Below are positions 41,252 through 49,999 of a DNA stretch of 64,000 nt, piece by piece (within the stretch, counting starts at the first letter, position 1; each line of letters opens with the position of its first letter). A model generated the notes under the pieces. The model was not told the origin of the DNA and did not search any database. It saw only the letters and a program-made list of their open reading frames with translations. Source of the stretch: Streptomyces fumanus. GTDB taxonomy: Bacteria; Actinomycetota; Actinomycetes; Streptomycetales; Streptomycetaceae. The translations under genes were made by a program, and so were the position numbers. The stretch spans positions 1-64,000 of the forward strand of contig NZ_BNBI01000021.1 of NCBI RefSeq assembly GCF_014655295.1, read 5' to 3'.

Positions 41252-41280
41252 TTGACTAGAAAGCGCTTGCACTCTACGTT
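41252..41280 (+). promoter_or_regulatory. Pectate lyase promoter with operator in the spacer
   Basis: TTGACT (41252-41257), 17-bp spacer, TACGTT (41275-41280). The spacer contains GAAAGCGCTTGC (41259-41270) with the palindromic core AAGCGCTT, the kind of site a LacI-family repressor uses, placed to block polymerase. The leader to the ATG is about 115 nt. Confidence 0.75.
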
Positions 41281-41403
41281 CCGTTCAGCAGTGTGACCCG
41301 CTCGCCAACATGGCGTACGTCATTCACGTACATGACCCATCGGGGGTCGGCGGCGGGGCGCGCTCGCGCGACACCCCCACATCCGACACGAAGGAAGCAG
41401 CAC

Positions 41404-42207
41404 ATGACGTCTGCGACACGACCCCGCGCACGCGGGCGCGCCCTGACCGGCGCGCTGGCCACGCTCGGCCTCTCGGTTGGCATGGTCATGGCAACGGGGA
41501 CCGGTTCGGCCCACGCCGCCACCTGGCCGACCGCCAACGGCAGCCAGGGCGTCTCCTCCACCATCTCGGTGTCCGGCACCAAGGACTACGCGATGAAGCG
41601 CCTGTACGGCACGGGCGACCTGGGCTCCGGCGGCCAGGACGAGGACCAGGGACCGATCCTGGAGCTGGCCCCGGGCGCGGTGCTGAAGAACGTCATCATC
41701 GGCGCGCCCGCCGCCGACGGCATCCACTGCAAGGGCAGTTGCACCCTGCAGAACGTGTGGTGGGAGGACGTCGGCGAGGACGCGGCGACCTTCCGCGGCT
41801 CCTCCTCCTCGAACGTCTACACCGTCTCCGGCGGCGGCGCGAAGGAGGCCAGCGACAAGGTGTTCCAGTTCAACGGCGCCGGGACGCTGAACGTGTCCAA
41901 CTTCGCCGTGCAGAACTTCGGCACCTTCGTCCGCTCCTGCGGCAACTGCTCCACGCAGTACAAGCGGACGATCAACCTGAACACGATCGAGGCGACCTAC
42001 AAGGGCAGCCGGCTCGTCGGCATCAACACCAACTACGGCGACAGCGCGACCCTGCGGGGCATCACGATCGTCGGGGACACCAGCAAGAAGATCGTCCCGT
42101 GCCAGAAGTACATCGGCAACGACGACGGCGACGAGCCGAGCAGCAACGGCTCCGGCCCGGACGGCACGTACTGCAAGTACTCGGCGTCGGACATCACCTA
42201 CAAGTGA
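41404..42207 (+). CDS. Secreted pectate lyase, PL3 family
   Basis: 267 residues. Signal peptide with RPRARGR basic region and hydrophobic core; cleavage after SAHA (about residue 38). The mature enzyme is a PL3 beta-helix: GAVLKNVIIGAPAADGIHCKG, NVWWEDVGEDAATFRG, DKVFQFNGAGTLNVSNFAVQ, with Cys pairs. Cleaves polygalacturonate by beta-elimination with Ca2+. AAGGAAG precedes the ATG. Monocistronic between a regulated promoter and a strong hairpin. Confidence 0.94.
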   Translation: MTSATRPRARGRALTGALATLGLSVGMVMATGTGSAHAATWPTANGSQGVSSTISVSGTKDYAMKRLYGTGDLGSGGQDEDQGPILELAPGAVLKNVIIGAPAADGIHCKGSCTLQNVWWEDVGEDAATFRGSSSSNVYTVSGGGAKEASDKVFQFNGAGTLNVSNFAVQNFGTFVRSCGNCSTQYKRTINLNTIEATYKGSRLVGINTNYGDSATLRGITIVGDTSKKIVPCQKYIGNDDGDEPSSNGSGPDGTYCKYSASDITYK

Positions 42208-42213
42208 CCCGCC

Positions 42214-42249
42214 CGGAAGCGGCCGCACGCGCGCGTGCGGCCGCTTCCG
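42214..42249. terminator. Long perfect hairpin after the pectate lyase gene
   Basis: 17-bp stem: CGGAAGCGGCCGCACGC (42214-42230) and its exact complement at 42233-42249 with only two bases between. Lies 6 bp after the pectate lyase stop and 3 bp from the convergent PaaX stop, so it serves both. Confidence 0.85.
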
Positions 42250-42252
42250 CGT

Positions 42253-43002
42253 TCACGGCCGGGCGCCGGGGCCGCCGAGCCGCCCCGCCTGCTCGCGCTG
42301 GTAGTCCCGGTAGGCGTCGCGCAGGGCCGGGCCCGGCCAGTCGCCGGGCAGCAGCGCCTCGGGCAGCACGGGGTCGGCGAGCAGATGGCGGACGGCGGCG
42401 GCGTAGGCGGCCAGGCGGCCGGCCGGGCGGCGGGCCCGCCCGACCTCGGCGAGCAGGCGCCGCGCGGTGGCCGCCCAGGTCTCCAGCGGCCACAGGGCGG
42501 CGGCCAGTTCGCGGTCCGGGCGGCCGGGCCGCGCGGTGCAGCACTCGGCCACCTCGCAGAGGTCGCCGGGGAGCGGGCGGCACAGGTTGGCGGGGCGCAG
42601 CCAGACGCCCTCGCGCAGTTCGGCCAGGCGCAGGGCGGCGAGCCGGGCGCGCAGGTCGGCGCGGGCGGCGGGGCCGCGTCCCGTCGCGGTGATCACGACC
42701 ATCTCCCAGTCGCCGTCCCACGCGCGCGTGCGGGGGCGTACCGCCTCGTCCTGGCGCCGCTGGCGCTCCAGGAGCCGGTCGCTGAGGCGGTAACCGGTCT
42801 CCGTGCGCCGCAGGTCGCCGGCGGCCGCCATCCGGCTGAGCGCCGCCCGCGCGGTGGAGGCGCCGATGCCGAACTCCGCGACCAGTTGGACCAGGTCCCG
42901 CCCCGGCAGTTCGGGCGGGTGCGCGCCCAGCAGCAGGCTCAGCACCACCGACCGCGCGGACAGCGGGCGCGGCCCGGGCGGCGCGGGCTCGTCGATCGAC
43001 AT
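42253..43002 (-). CDS. PaaX-family transcriptional regulator
   Basis: 249 residues. N-terminal winged helix (SVVLSLLLGAHPPELPGRDLV; ASTARAALSRMAAAGDLRRTETGYRL) and PaaX C-terminal domains (WDGDWEMVVITATGRG, GVWLRPANL). PaaX represses phenylacetyl-CoA catabolism in E. coli; here it is divergent from an acyl-CoA dehydrogenase, its likely target. On the minus strand TACAGT (43016-43011) ends 8 bases before the ATG, so a leaderless mRNA is likely. Confidence 0.92.
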   Translation of the reverse strand: MSIDEPAPPGPRPLSARSVVLSLLLGAHPPELPGRDLVQLVAEFGIGASTARAALSRMAAAGDLRRTETGYRLSDRLLERQRRQDEAVRPRTRAWDGDWEMVVITATGRGPAARADLRARLAALRLAELREGVWLRPANLCRPLPGDLCEVAECCTARPGRPDRELAAALWPLETWAATARRLLAEVGRARRPAGRLAAYAAAVRHLLADPVLPEALLPGDWPGPALRDAYRDYQREQAGRLGGPGARP

Positions 43003-43006
43003 GGAG

Positions 43007-43067
43007 CCGTACTGTACGGGGCCGGGTGTGTTGCAGTATTGCTGCGGTCGCAGAAGCGGTGCAACAC
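43007..43067. promoter_or_regulatory. Two palindromes between paaX and the acyl-CoA dehydrogenase
   Basis: CCGTAC-T-GTACGG (43007-43019, perfect) covers the PaaX -10 box. A 40-bp dyad (43028-43067) has outer arms GTGTTGCA/TGCAACAC and inner arms CTGCG/CGCAG, ending 7 bp before the dehydrogenase ATG. Both are well placed for a shared PaaX-type repressor. Confidence 0.7.
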
Positions 43068-43074
43068 TCGCCGT

Positions 43075-44742
43075 ATGACGACACTCGCGCACGAGCCCGG
43101 ACCGGTGCGGCCCGCGGGGCACGCCACCCACGAGGTCACCAACCAGCCCCCTCCCCTGGCCCCGTACGACGCCTCCGAGGACACCGCCCTGCTGGAGGGG
43201 CTGCGCCGGGAGGGCGCCGGGTGGGCGGAGGAGGAGCTGCGGCGGCTGGGCCGGCGGGCGGGCAGCGCGGAGGCGCAGGAGTGGGGCGAGCTGGCCAACC
43301 GGCACGAGCCGGTGCTGCGCACCCACGACCGGTACGGCCACCGGGTCGACGAGGTCGAGTACCACCCGAGCTGGCACCACCTGATGCGGGTGGCGGTCGG
43401 CGAGGGGCTGGCCGGCGCCGCCTGGGCGGACGGCCGGCCCGGCGCCCATGTGGCGCGGACCGCGGGCGGGCTCGTCTGGGGGCACACCGAGGCGGGCCAC
43501 GGCTGCCCGGTGTCGATGACGTACGCGGCCGTCCCCGTGCTGCGCCGGGAGCCGCGCCTCGCCGAGGTCTACGAGCCGCTGCTCACCAGCCGCGTCTACG
43601 ACCCGGAGCTGCGGGCGCCCGCCGAGAAGCGGGGCCTGCTGGCCGGGATGGGGATGACCGAGAAGCAGGGCGGCTCCGACGTCCGCGCCAACACCACCAC
43701 GGCCACGCCGACCGCCGAGCCCGGCGTGTTCACGCTGCGCGGGCACAAGTGGTTCACCTCGGCGCCGATGTGCGACGTGTTCCTGGTGCTGGCGCAGGCC
43801 CCCGGCGGGCTGTCCTGCTTCCTGGTGCCGCGGGTGCTGCCGGACGGCACCCGCAACACCTTCCGCGTCCAGCGGCTGAAGGACAAGCTGGGCAACCGGT
43901 CCAACGCGTCCGCCGAACCCGAGTTCGACGGGACCGTGGCCTGGCGGGTCGGGCCGGAGGGACAGGGCGTCAAGACGATCATCGAGATGGTCAACTGCAC
44001 CCGGCTGGACTGCGTGATGTCCTCGGCGACGCTGATGCGCAAGACGCTGGTGGAGGCCGGTCACCACGCCCGCTACCGCCACGCCTTCGGGGCCCGGCTG
44101 CTGGACCAGCCGCTGATGCGCAACGTGCTGGCCGACCTGGCGCTGGAGTCGGAGGCCGCGACGGCGCTGACGCTGCGGCTGGCCGGGGCGGCGGACCGGG
44201 CGGTGCGCGGGGACGCCGGGGAGGCGGCGTTCCGGCGGATCGCCACGGCCGTCGGCAAGTACTGGGTGACCAAGCGGGGCCCGGCGTTCACCGCGGAGGC
44301 CCTGGAGTGCCTGGGCGGCAACGGGTACGTCGAGGATTCGGGCATGCCCCGGCACTACCGGGAGGCCCCCCTGCTGTCGATCTGGGAGGGCTCGGGCAAC
44401 GTCAACGCGCTGGACGTGCTGCGGGCCCTGCGCCGGGAGCCGCACACGGCCGACGCCCTGTTCGGGGAGCTCGCCCTGGCCCGGGGCGCCGACGCCCGCC
44501 TGGACGCGGCCGTGGCCCGGCTCGAGGACCTGCTGGCCGGGGCCGGTCCGGCCGGGGCGCGGCGGCTGGTGGAGCTGATGGCCCTCACCCTCCAGGCGTC
44601 CCTGCTGGTCCGGCACGCCCCGCCCGCGGTCGCCGACGCCTTCTGCGCCAGCCGGCTGGGCGGCGACTGGGGGCACTCCTTCGGCACCCTCCCCGAGGGC
44701 GCCGACCTGGACGCGGTGCTCGGCCGGGCGCTTCCGCACTGA
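43075..44742 (+). CDS. Acyl-CoA dehydrogenase, AidB/isovaleryl-like
   Basis: 555 residues, larger than canonical 380-residue acyl-CoA dehydrogenases and close to AidB. FAD-site motifs GMGMTEKQGGSDVRANTT and GHKWFTSAPMCDVFLVLAQ; C-terminal ALECLGGNGYVEDSGMPRHY and REAPLLSIWEGSGNVNALDVLR, the usual region of the AidB group. It would oxidise an acyl-CoA and hand electrons to ETF, or act as an alkylation-stress flavoprotein like AidB. No SD at the ATG. Controlled with paaX through the dyads upstream. Confidence 0.93.
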   Translation: MTTLAHEPGPVRPAGHATHEVTNQPPPLAPYDASEDTALLEGLRREGAGWAEEELRRLGRRAGSAEAQEWGELANRHEPVLRTHDRYGHRVDEVEYHPSWHHLMRVAVGEGLAGAAWADGRPGAHVARTAGGLVWGHTEAGHGCPVSMTYAAVPVLRREPRLAEVYEPLLTSRVYDPELRAPAEKRGLLAGMGMTEKQGGSDVRANTTTATPTAEPGVFTLRGHKWFTSAPMCDVFLVLAQAPGGLSCFLVPRVLPDGTRNTFRVQRLKDKLGNRSNASAEPEFDGTVAWRVGPEGQGVKTIIEMVNCTRLDCVMSSATLMRKTLVEAGHHARYRHAFGARLLDQPLMRNVLADLALESEAATALTLRLAGAADRAVRGDAGEAAFRRIATAVGKYWVTKRGPAFTAEALECLGGNGYVEDSGMPRHYREAPLLSIWEGSGNVNALDVLRALRREPHTADALFGELALARGADARLDAAVARLEDLLAGAGPAGARRLVELMALTLQASLLVRHAPPAVADAFCASRLGGDWGHSFGTLPEGADLDAVLGRALPH

Positions 44743-44864
44743 CCGGTCCGGACGATGCCGACCCGCGGCGGAGCCGGTCGCGGGGGTGGTTGTCAGTGGT
44801 GGGGTGCAGACTGGCCGGTGTCCTAGACGAAGGCGTCGACGCGGACGCCGCGGAGGTGATCGGC

Positions 44865-45950
44865 ATGACCGAGGTACTGCTCGCCGTGGGCACCCGAAAG
44901 GGCCTGTTCATCGGGCGCCGGCGACGGGGCGCCTGGGAGTTCGACGAATCCCCCTGTTTCAGCGCGCAGGCCGTGTACTCGGTGGCCGTCGACACCCGGG
45001 GCGACACCCCGCGCCTGCTGGCCGGCGGCGACAGCGCGCACTGGGGACCGTCCGTGTTCCACTCCGACGACCTGGGCCGCACCTGGACCGAGCCGGCGGC
45101 GCCCGCGGTGAGGTTCCCCCAGGACACCGGTGCCTCCCTGGAGCGGGTCTGGCAGTTGCACCCGGCCGCCGCCGAACCCGACGTGGTGTACGCGGGCACC
45201 GAGCCGGCCGCGCTGTACCGCTCGGTGGACCGCGGGGAGAGCTTCGAGCTGGTCCGGCCGCTGTGGGAGCACCCGACCCGGTCGCGGTGGGTGCCGGGCG
45301 GCGGCGGCGAGGGCCTGCACACCGTCGTCACCGACCCCCGCGACCCGGCCGCCGTGACGGTCGCCGTCTCCACCGCCGGGGTGTTCCGCACCACCGACGG
45401 CGGCGCGAGCTGGGCGCCGTCCAACTCCGGGGTCTCCGCGGTCTTCCTGCCCGACCCGGACCCGGAGTTCGGCCAGTGCGTGCACAAGATCGCGCAGGAC
45501 GCGGCGACCCCGGACCGGCTGTACCTGCAGAACCACTGGGGGGTGTACCGCAGCGACGACGCGGGGGCGCACTGGACGGACATCGGCGAGGGCCTGCCGT
45601 CCACGTTCGGCTTCGCGGTCGCCGCCCATCCGCACCGCGGTGACACGGCGTACGTCTTCCCGATCAACGCCGACTCGGACCGGGTCCCGGCCGACCGGCG
45701 CTGCCGTGTCTTCCGCACGGCGGACGCGGGCAGGAGCTGGGAGCCGCTCACGGCGGGCCTGCCCGGCGCCGACCACTACGGCACGGTGCTGCGCGACGCG
45801 CTGTGCACGGACGACGCGCAGCGCGCGGGCGTGTACTTCGGCAATCGCAACGGCGAGGTGTACGCGTCGGCGGACGACGGCGACAGTTGGCGGCAGTTGG
45901 CCGCCCACCTGCCGGACGTGCTGTGCGTCCGGGCCGCGGTGGTCGGATGA
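44865..45950 (+). CDS. BNR/sialidase-fold repeat protein
   Basis: 361 residues forming a beta-propeller with several Asp-box repeats: FHSDDLGRTWTEP, YRSVDRGESFELV, FRTTDGGASWAPS, YRSDDAGAHWTDI, FRTADAGRSWEPL, YASADDGDSWRQL. No signal peptide, so cytoplasmic. Such exo-alpha-sialidase-like proteins in actinobacteria have no proven activity. ATG at 44865 with GGAGG 8 bp upstream; an in-frame GTG at 44856 overlaps that SD. Confidence 0.87.
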   Translation: MTEVLLAVGTRKGLFIGRRRRGAWEFDESPCFSAQAVYSVAVDTRGDTPRLLAGGDSAHWGPSVFHSDDLGRTWTEPAAPAVRFPQDTGASLERVWQLHPAAAEPDVVYAGTEPAALYRSVDRGESFELVRPLWEHPTRSRWVPGGGGEGLHTVVTDPRDPAAVTVAVSTAGVFRTTDGGASWAPSNSGVSAVFLPDPDPEFGQCVHKIAQDAATPDRLYLQNHWGVYRSDDAGAHWTDIGEGLPSTFGFAVAAHPHRGDTAYVFPINADSDRVPADRRCRVFRTADAGRSWEPLTAGLPGADHYGTVLRDALCTDDAQRAGVYFGNRNGEVYASADDGDSWRQLAAHLPDVLCVRAAVVG

Positions 45951-45956
45951 GGCGGC

Positions 45957-45984
45957 GGGCCGCCGCGGCGTCTCCCGGCGGCCC
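45957..45984. terminator. Bidirectional terminator between the BNR gene and ung
   Basis: GGGCCGCCG (45957-45965) pairs with CGGCGGCCC (45976-45984), 10-base loop, immediately beside both convergent stop codons. Confidence 0.6.
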
Positions 45985-45985
45985 C

Positions 45986-46663
45986 CTACGGCAGGCGCCA
46001 GTCCACCGGCGCGGCGCCCTGGCGGACGAGGAAGTCGTTGGTGCGGCTGAAGGGGCGGGAGCCGAAGAAGCCCCGGTCGGCGGAGCGCGGCGAGGGGTGG
46101 GCGGACTCGATCACCGGGTAGCGGTCGAGGTGCGGGCGGAGGTTGCGGGCGTCCCGGCCCCACAGGATGGACACCAGCGGCGTGCCCCGCTCGGCGAGCG
46201 CGCGGATCGCCTGCTCGGTGACCTCCTCCCAGCCCTTGTCCCGGTGCGAGCCGGGGCTGTTGGGCCGGGTCGTCAGCGCCCTGTTGAGCAGCAGCACCCC
46301 TTGCCGCGTCCAGGGGGTGAGGTCACCGTTGGAGGGCTGCGGCAGGCCGAGGTCGCCGCGCAGCTCCTGGAAGATGTTGATCAGGCTGCCGGGCAGCCGG
46401 CGCACTTCGGGGGCCACGGCGAAGCTCAGGCCGATCGCCATCCCGGGCGTGGGGTAGGGGTCCTGACCGACGATCAGGACCCGTACGTCCTCGAAGGGCT
46501 GCTGGAAGGCGCGCAGGACGTTCGGCCCGGACGGCAGATAGGTGCGGCCCGCCGCGAGTTCGGCGCGCAGGAAGTCACCCATGGCGGCGATGCGCCCGGC
46601 CACGGGTTCCAGGGCCTTCGCCCAGCCGGGTTCGACGAGTTCGTGAAGGGGTCGTGGTGCCAC
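45986..46663 (-). CDS. ung: Uracil-DNA glycosylase
   Basis: 225 residues, family 1 UDG. Water-activating Asp in GQDPYPTPG (D68), [11 protein letters not shown] and [21 protein letters not shown] with the catalytic His. Removes uracil from DNA in base-excision repair, important in a G+C-rich genome with frequent cytosine deamination. The GTG start lies 8 bases from TAGAGT (46677-46672 on this strand), so it may be leaderless. Confidence 0.96.
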   Translation of the reverse strand: MAPRPLHELVEPGWAKALEPVAGRIAAMGDFLRAELAAGRTYLPSGPNVLRAFQQPFEDVRVLIVGQDPYPTPGMAIGLSFAVAPEVRRLPGSLINIFQELRGDLGLPQPSNGDLTPWTRQGVLLLNRALTTRPNSPGSHRDKGWEEVTEQAIRALAERGTPLVSILWGRDARNLRPHLDRYPVIESAHPSPRSADRGFFGSRPFSRTNDFLVRQGAAPVDWRLP

Positions 46664-46776
46664 AGCCGGTCACTCTACTGGCGGGGCGCCCCCGCCGGGC
46701 ACCCGAGCCGGAGACCGTGACCGGCGGCGCTACCCTGGCCGGGCCGTGCGGGACGACAGCGGGGAGACCGAGTCCA

Positions 46777-47784
46777 GTGAGCCACCCCCAGCGCCGGTCC
46801 GAGCCGGGCCCGTCCGCCGGGGCCGACGGGTTCCTCGCCGTGGACTCCGGGGGCTCGGGCCTCCGGGTCGCCGCGGGGATACCGGGGCGCGGGCCGGCCG
46901 GGCGGCGGGTGACGCGGGAGCCGGTGCGGACCGGGCAGCGGGGCATCGACGCCGGGCACCTGCTGGCCCAACTGGTGCCGCTGGCGCGGGAGCTGGCGGC
47001 GCAGGCGGGGATCGGCCGGTTCACGGCGGTGGCGGTCGGGGCGGCCGGGCTGGCCACCCTCGGGGACGCGCTGCGCGCCGACCTCCCCGGCGCCCTGGCC
47101 CGGGACCTGGGGGCCCGGCGGGTCGCGCTGGCCGCCGACGCCGTCACCGCCTACGCCGGGGCCCTCGGCGTCCGGCCCGGCGCGGTGGTCGCCGCGGGCA
47201 CGGGGCTGATCGCGGTCGGCACCGACCTGACCCGGTGGCGCCGGGCGGACGGCTGGGGCCATCTCCTCGGCGACTGCGGGGGCGGCGCCTGGATCGGGCG
47301 GGCCGGTCTGGAGGCGGCGCTGCGCGCGCACGACGGCCGCCGGGGCGGCTCGGCGGAGCTGCTGGCCCGCGCCCGGGAGCGGTTCGGGCCGGTGACCGGG
47401 CTGCCCGGCGCGCTGTATCCGCGGTCCGACCGGGCCGCCGTCCTCGCCTCGTTCGCGCCCGAGGTGGCCGCCTGCGCCGACGGCGACCCGGTCAGCGCGG
47501 GCATCCTGGGCGAGGCCGCCCGGCACGTGGCCGACGCGGCCGCCGCGGTCCACCCGGCCGGGACCCCGGTGACCGTCACCGGGGGGCTGCTGAAGCTGGG
47601 CGACGCCTTCGCCGTACCGCTGGCGCGGGAGCTGGCCGAGCGGCTGCCGGACGCGCCGCGGGTGGCGGCCGAGGGCGATCCGCTGGACGGGGCGGTGCGG
47701 ATCGCGGAACGGCTCGCGACCGGCCCGCTCACCCTTCCGGAGGACGGGCGGATGCTGTCGGTGACGACCCTTCCGGGTGGCTGA
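46777..47784 (+). CDS. N-acetylglucosamine kinase-like (BadF/BadG ATPase family) protein
   Basis: 335 residues, actin-like ATPase fold: FLAVDSGGSGLRVA (phosphate 1), VAVGAAGLATLGDALRADL, LAADAVTAYAGALG and VVAAGTGLIAVGTD, WGHLLGDCGGGAWIGRAGLEAAL. Relatives phosphorylate N-acetylglucosamine. GTG start at 46777 with GGGAG about 9 bp upstream. It lies 137 bp before the chelatase-fold gene; whether they share a promoter is not clear. Confidence 0.85.
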   Translation: MSHPQRRSEPGPSAGADGFLAVDSGGSGLRVAAGIPGRGPAGRRVTREPVRTGQRGIDAGHLLAQLVPLARELAAQAGIGRFTAVAVGAAGLATLGDALRADLPGALARDLGARRVALAADAVTAYAGALGVRPGAVVAAGTGLIAVGTDLTRWRRADGWGHLLGDCGGGAWIGRAGLEAALRAHDGRRGGSAELLARARERFGPVTGLPGALYPRSDRAAVLASFAPEVAACADGDPVSAGILGEAARHVADAAAAVHPAGTPVTVTGGLLKLGDAFAVPLARELAERLPDAPRVAAEGDPLDGAVRIAERLATGPLTLPEDGRMLSVTTLPGG

Positions 47785-47921
47785 CTCCGGTCCCCCGGCG
47801 CGGCGAATCGTGCCCATGTCGTCCGATCCGTACATCACTCATCAGACAAAACCGGACGGATACCGCTCAGCTCCCCCCTCCCCGAACAGAGGAGCCCAGG
47901 AAGCCAGTAACATGCGGCGCC

Positions 47922-48845
47922 ATGAGCTCCCCCACTGGGCCCGCGTCCGGCCTGCCCGTACGAATGCCGCGCCCCCGCCAGCCCGGACGGCACCGCCGTC
48001 CCGAACCCCTGGTGGCTCCCGAGGGCGCGCCCGCGCTCGTCCTCGCCGTGCCCGGGACGCCCAGTGACGCCACCCGGGGCCTGGCCGAGGAGGTCGTGAG
48101 CATCGCCCGCTCCGAGCTGCCCGGCCTGGACGCCCGGATCGGGTACGTGGACGGCGACGACGCGGCGTTCACGTCGCTGCCGTCGGTGCTGGCGCAGGCC
48201 GCCGAGGAGCGTACCGCCCGGCACGAGCAGGCCGTCGCCGCCGGGTCCGACGCCAAGGAGCCCGACGGTCCGGTCGCGGTGGTGGTGCCGCTGCTGGCCG
48301 GCCCGGACAGCGCGCTGCTGCGCCAGGTCCGCCAGGCCGTGATGGACAGCCGGGTCGCGGCCGAGCTGACCGACGTGCTGGGCCCGCACCCGCTGCTCGC
48401 CGAGGCGCTGCACGTGCGGCTCTCCGAGGCGGGCCTGGCCCGCGCCGACCGGGCGAGGCTGTTCACCGTGGCGACCGCCGCGGACGGCATCATCCTGGCC
48501 ACCGTGGGCGGCGAGGAGGCGGTGCAGGCGGCCGGGATCACCGGCATGCTGCTCGCCGCGCGGCTGGCGGTGCCGGTGATGGCGGCCGCCCTGGACCAGG
48601 AGGGTTCGATCGCCTCCGTGGCCGAGCAGCTCCGCACCGCGGGCTCCCGGCAACTGGCGCTCGCCCCGTACCTGATCGGCCCGGAGATCGACGCGAGCCT
48701 GCTGGCGGAGGCGGCCAAGGAGGCCGACTGCCCCACCGCCGAGCCGCTCGGCCCCTACCCGGCCATCGGCAAGCTGGCGCTGGCCAAGTACACGACGGCG
48801 CTGGGCATCGCGCCGCAGCAGGCGCAGAGCGCGCCGGTGCGCTGA
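47922..48845 (+). CDS. CbiX/sirohydrochlorin chelatase-fold protein lacking catalytic His
   Basis: 307 residues. Sequence order matches two-domain CbiX/SirB: PALVLAVPGTPSDATRGLAEE, then VAVVVPLLAGPDSALLRQVRQAV, and TVATAADGIILATVGGEE. In active chelatases the first block reads ..HGSRDP and the second ends in a His before ..D; here they read VPGTPSDA and AGPDS, so both metal-binding histidines are gone. I infer a non-chelatase role. N-terminal ~45 residues are Pro/Arg-rich. ATG at 47922 has no clear SD. In my memory close relatives are widespread in Streptomyces under the chelatase name. Confidence 0.8.
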   Translation: MSSPTGPASGLPVRMPRPRQPGRHRRPEPLVAPEGAPALVLAVPGTPSDATRGLAEEVVSIARSELPGLDARIGYVDGDDAAFTSLPSVLAQAAEERTARHEQAVAAGSDAKEPDGPVAVVVPLLAGPDSALLRQVRQAVMDSRVAAELTDVLGPHPLLAEALHVRLSEAGLARADRARLFTVATAADGIILATVGGEEAVQAAGITGMLLAARLAVPVMAAALDQEGSIASVAEQLRTAGSRQLALAPYLIGPEIDASLLAEAAKEADCPTAEPLGPYPAIGKLALAKYTTALGIAPQQAQSAPVR

Positions 48846-48866
48846 CCGGCGCACCTCCGGTCCGGG

Positions 48867-48906
48867 GCCGCGGGGCCCGCTCCTTCTCGGGAGCGGGCCC
48901 CGCGGC
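48867..48906. terminator. Strong bidirectional terminator
   Basis: 17-bp perfect stem GCCGCGGGGCCCGCTCC (48867-48883) with complement at 48890-48906, 6-base loop TTCTCG. Sits between two convergent stop codons (48845 and 48910). Confidence 0.9.
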
Positions 48907-48909
48907 GCG

Positions 48910-49950
48910 TCAGGCGCCGGCCTCGTCGAAGACCACGCAGGACGCGGCCGGGACGCGGAGCACGCCCGCCCGGCGGGGGGTGCCGGTGGCGGGGTCCGTG
49001 GTGAACCAGGTGACGTTGCCGGAGCGCTCGTTGGCCACGTAGAGCCGGCCGCCGGACTCGGTCAGGGCGCGGGGCCAGTGGCCGCCGCAGGGCACCGTGC
49101 CGGCCGGCCGCAGGGTCTCCCCCTCGACGGCGAAGACGGTCAGCAGGTCGGCGCCCCGGGTCGCGGTCCACACGAACCGGCCGTCGGCGGAGGCCACGAT
49201 GCCGGACGGGAAGACGTCGCCGGACGGGGTGCCGGGCAGGACCGGGATCTCGGTGAGGGGCCGCAGCACCCCGTCCGGGGCGTCCCAGCGGCAGACGGTG
49301 ACGGTCGGCGCGAGTTCGTTGACCACGTAGGCGCGGGTGCCGTCCGGGTGGAAGGCCAGGTGCCGGGGGCCCGAGCCGGGGCGCAGCGCGATCTCCCGGT
49401 GCACGGTGAGGGCGCCGTCGGCCAGAGCGCACACCCGTACCGAGTCGGTGCCGAGGTCCACGCTGACCGCCCAGCGCCCGCTGGGGTCGGGCTGCACCTG
49501 GTGGGCGTGCGGGCCCTGCTGACGGGGCACGTGCGGGCCGGAGCCGGTGTGCCGCAGGACGGCGGAGGCGGACCGGGCGAGGGTGCCGTCGGGCCGCAGC
49601 GGCACGGCGGTGACGCTGCCGGAGCCGTAGTTGGCGGTCAGGACATGGCCCCGGAAGAGGCTGAGGTGGGTGGGGCCGCTGCCGTCGACGGGGACCCGGG
49701 GCCCGGCCCGCTCGGGCTTCTCGCCGTGCACGCGGTAGGCGGCCACCGTGCCCTCGGCGGTCTCGCTGACCGCGTACAGCATGTCACCGCCGGGCGAGAG
49801 GGCCAGATAGGAGGGGTCGGGCAGGGAGTTCAGGCTGCCGCGGGCGGTCAGCGCGCCGCTGTCCGGGTCGACCGTCGCGGTCACGATGCCGGGACCCCCG
49901 GCCGCCGTGAACGACCCGATGAACGCCCGCCGCCTGTCGCCGTCTGCCAC
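48910..49950 (-). CDS. Lactonase family protein (YVTN beta-propeller)
   Basis: 346 residues, seven-bladed propeller of the 6-phosphogluconolactonase (Pgl/YbhE) family: LNSLPDPSYLALSPGGDMLYAVSE, GPHAHQVQPDPSGRWAVSVD, GSGPRHLAFHPDGTRAYVVNE, FPSGIVASADGRFVWTATRG. The DLGTD blade and conserved His/Arg are present. May hydrolyse 6-phosphogluconolactone or another lactone. No signal peptide. Ends 49 bp before the FUSC gene on the same strand. Confidence 0.9.
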   Translation of the reverse strand: MADGDRRRAFIGSFTAAGGPGIVTATVDPDSGALTARGSLNSLPDPSYLALSPGGDMLYAVSETAEGTVAAYRVHGEKPERAGPRVPVDGSGPTHLSLFRGHVLTANYGSGSVTAVPLRPDGTLARSASAVLRHTGSGPHVPRQQGPHAHQVQPDPSGRWAVSVDLGTDSVRVCALADGALTVHREIALRPGSGPRHLAFHPDGTRAYVVNELAPTVTVCRWDAPDGVLRPLTEIPVLPGTPSGDVFPSGIVASADGRFVWTATRGADLLTVFAVEGETLRPAGTVPCGGHWPRALTESGGRLYVANERSGNVTWFTTDPATGTPRRAGVLRVPAASCVVFDEAGA

Positions 49951-49999
49951 CGCTGACCCCTTCCGTCCCTGTGCCGTCCGGGGTGACGGTAGCAGCCGG

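Noticed and set aside
46654-48845. Biosynthetic or cobalamin gene cluster around the chelatase-like gene
   Set aside because: Neighbours are a sugar kinase and a lactonase; no other corrin, siroheme or secondary-metabolite genes are in the window.
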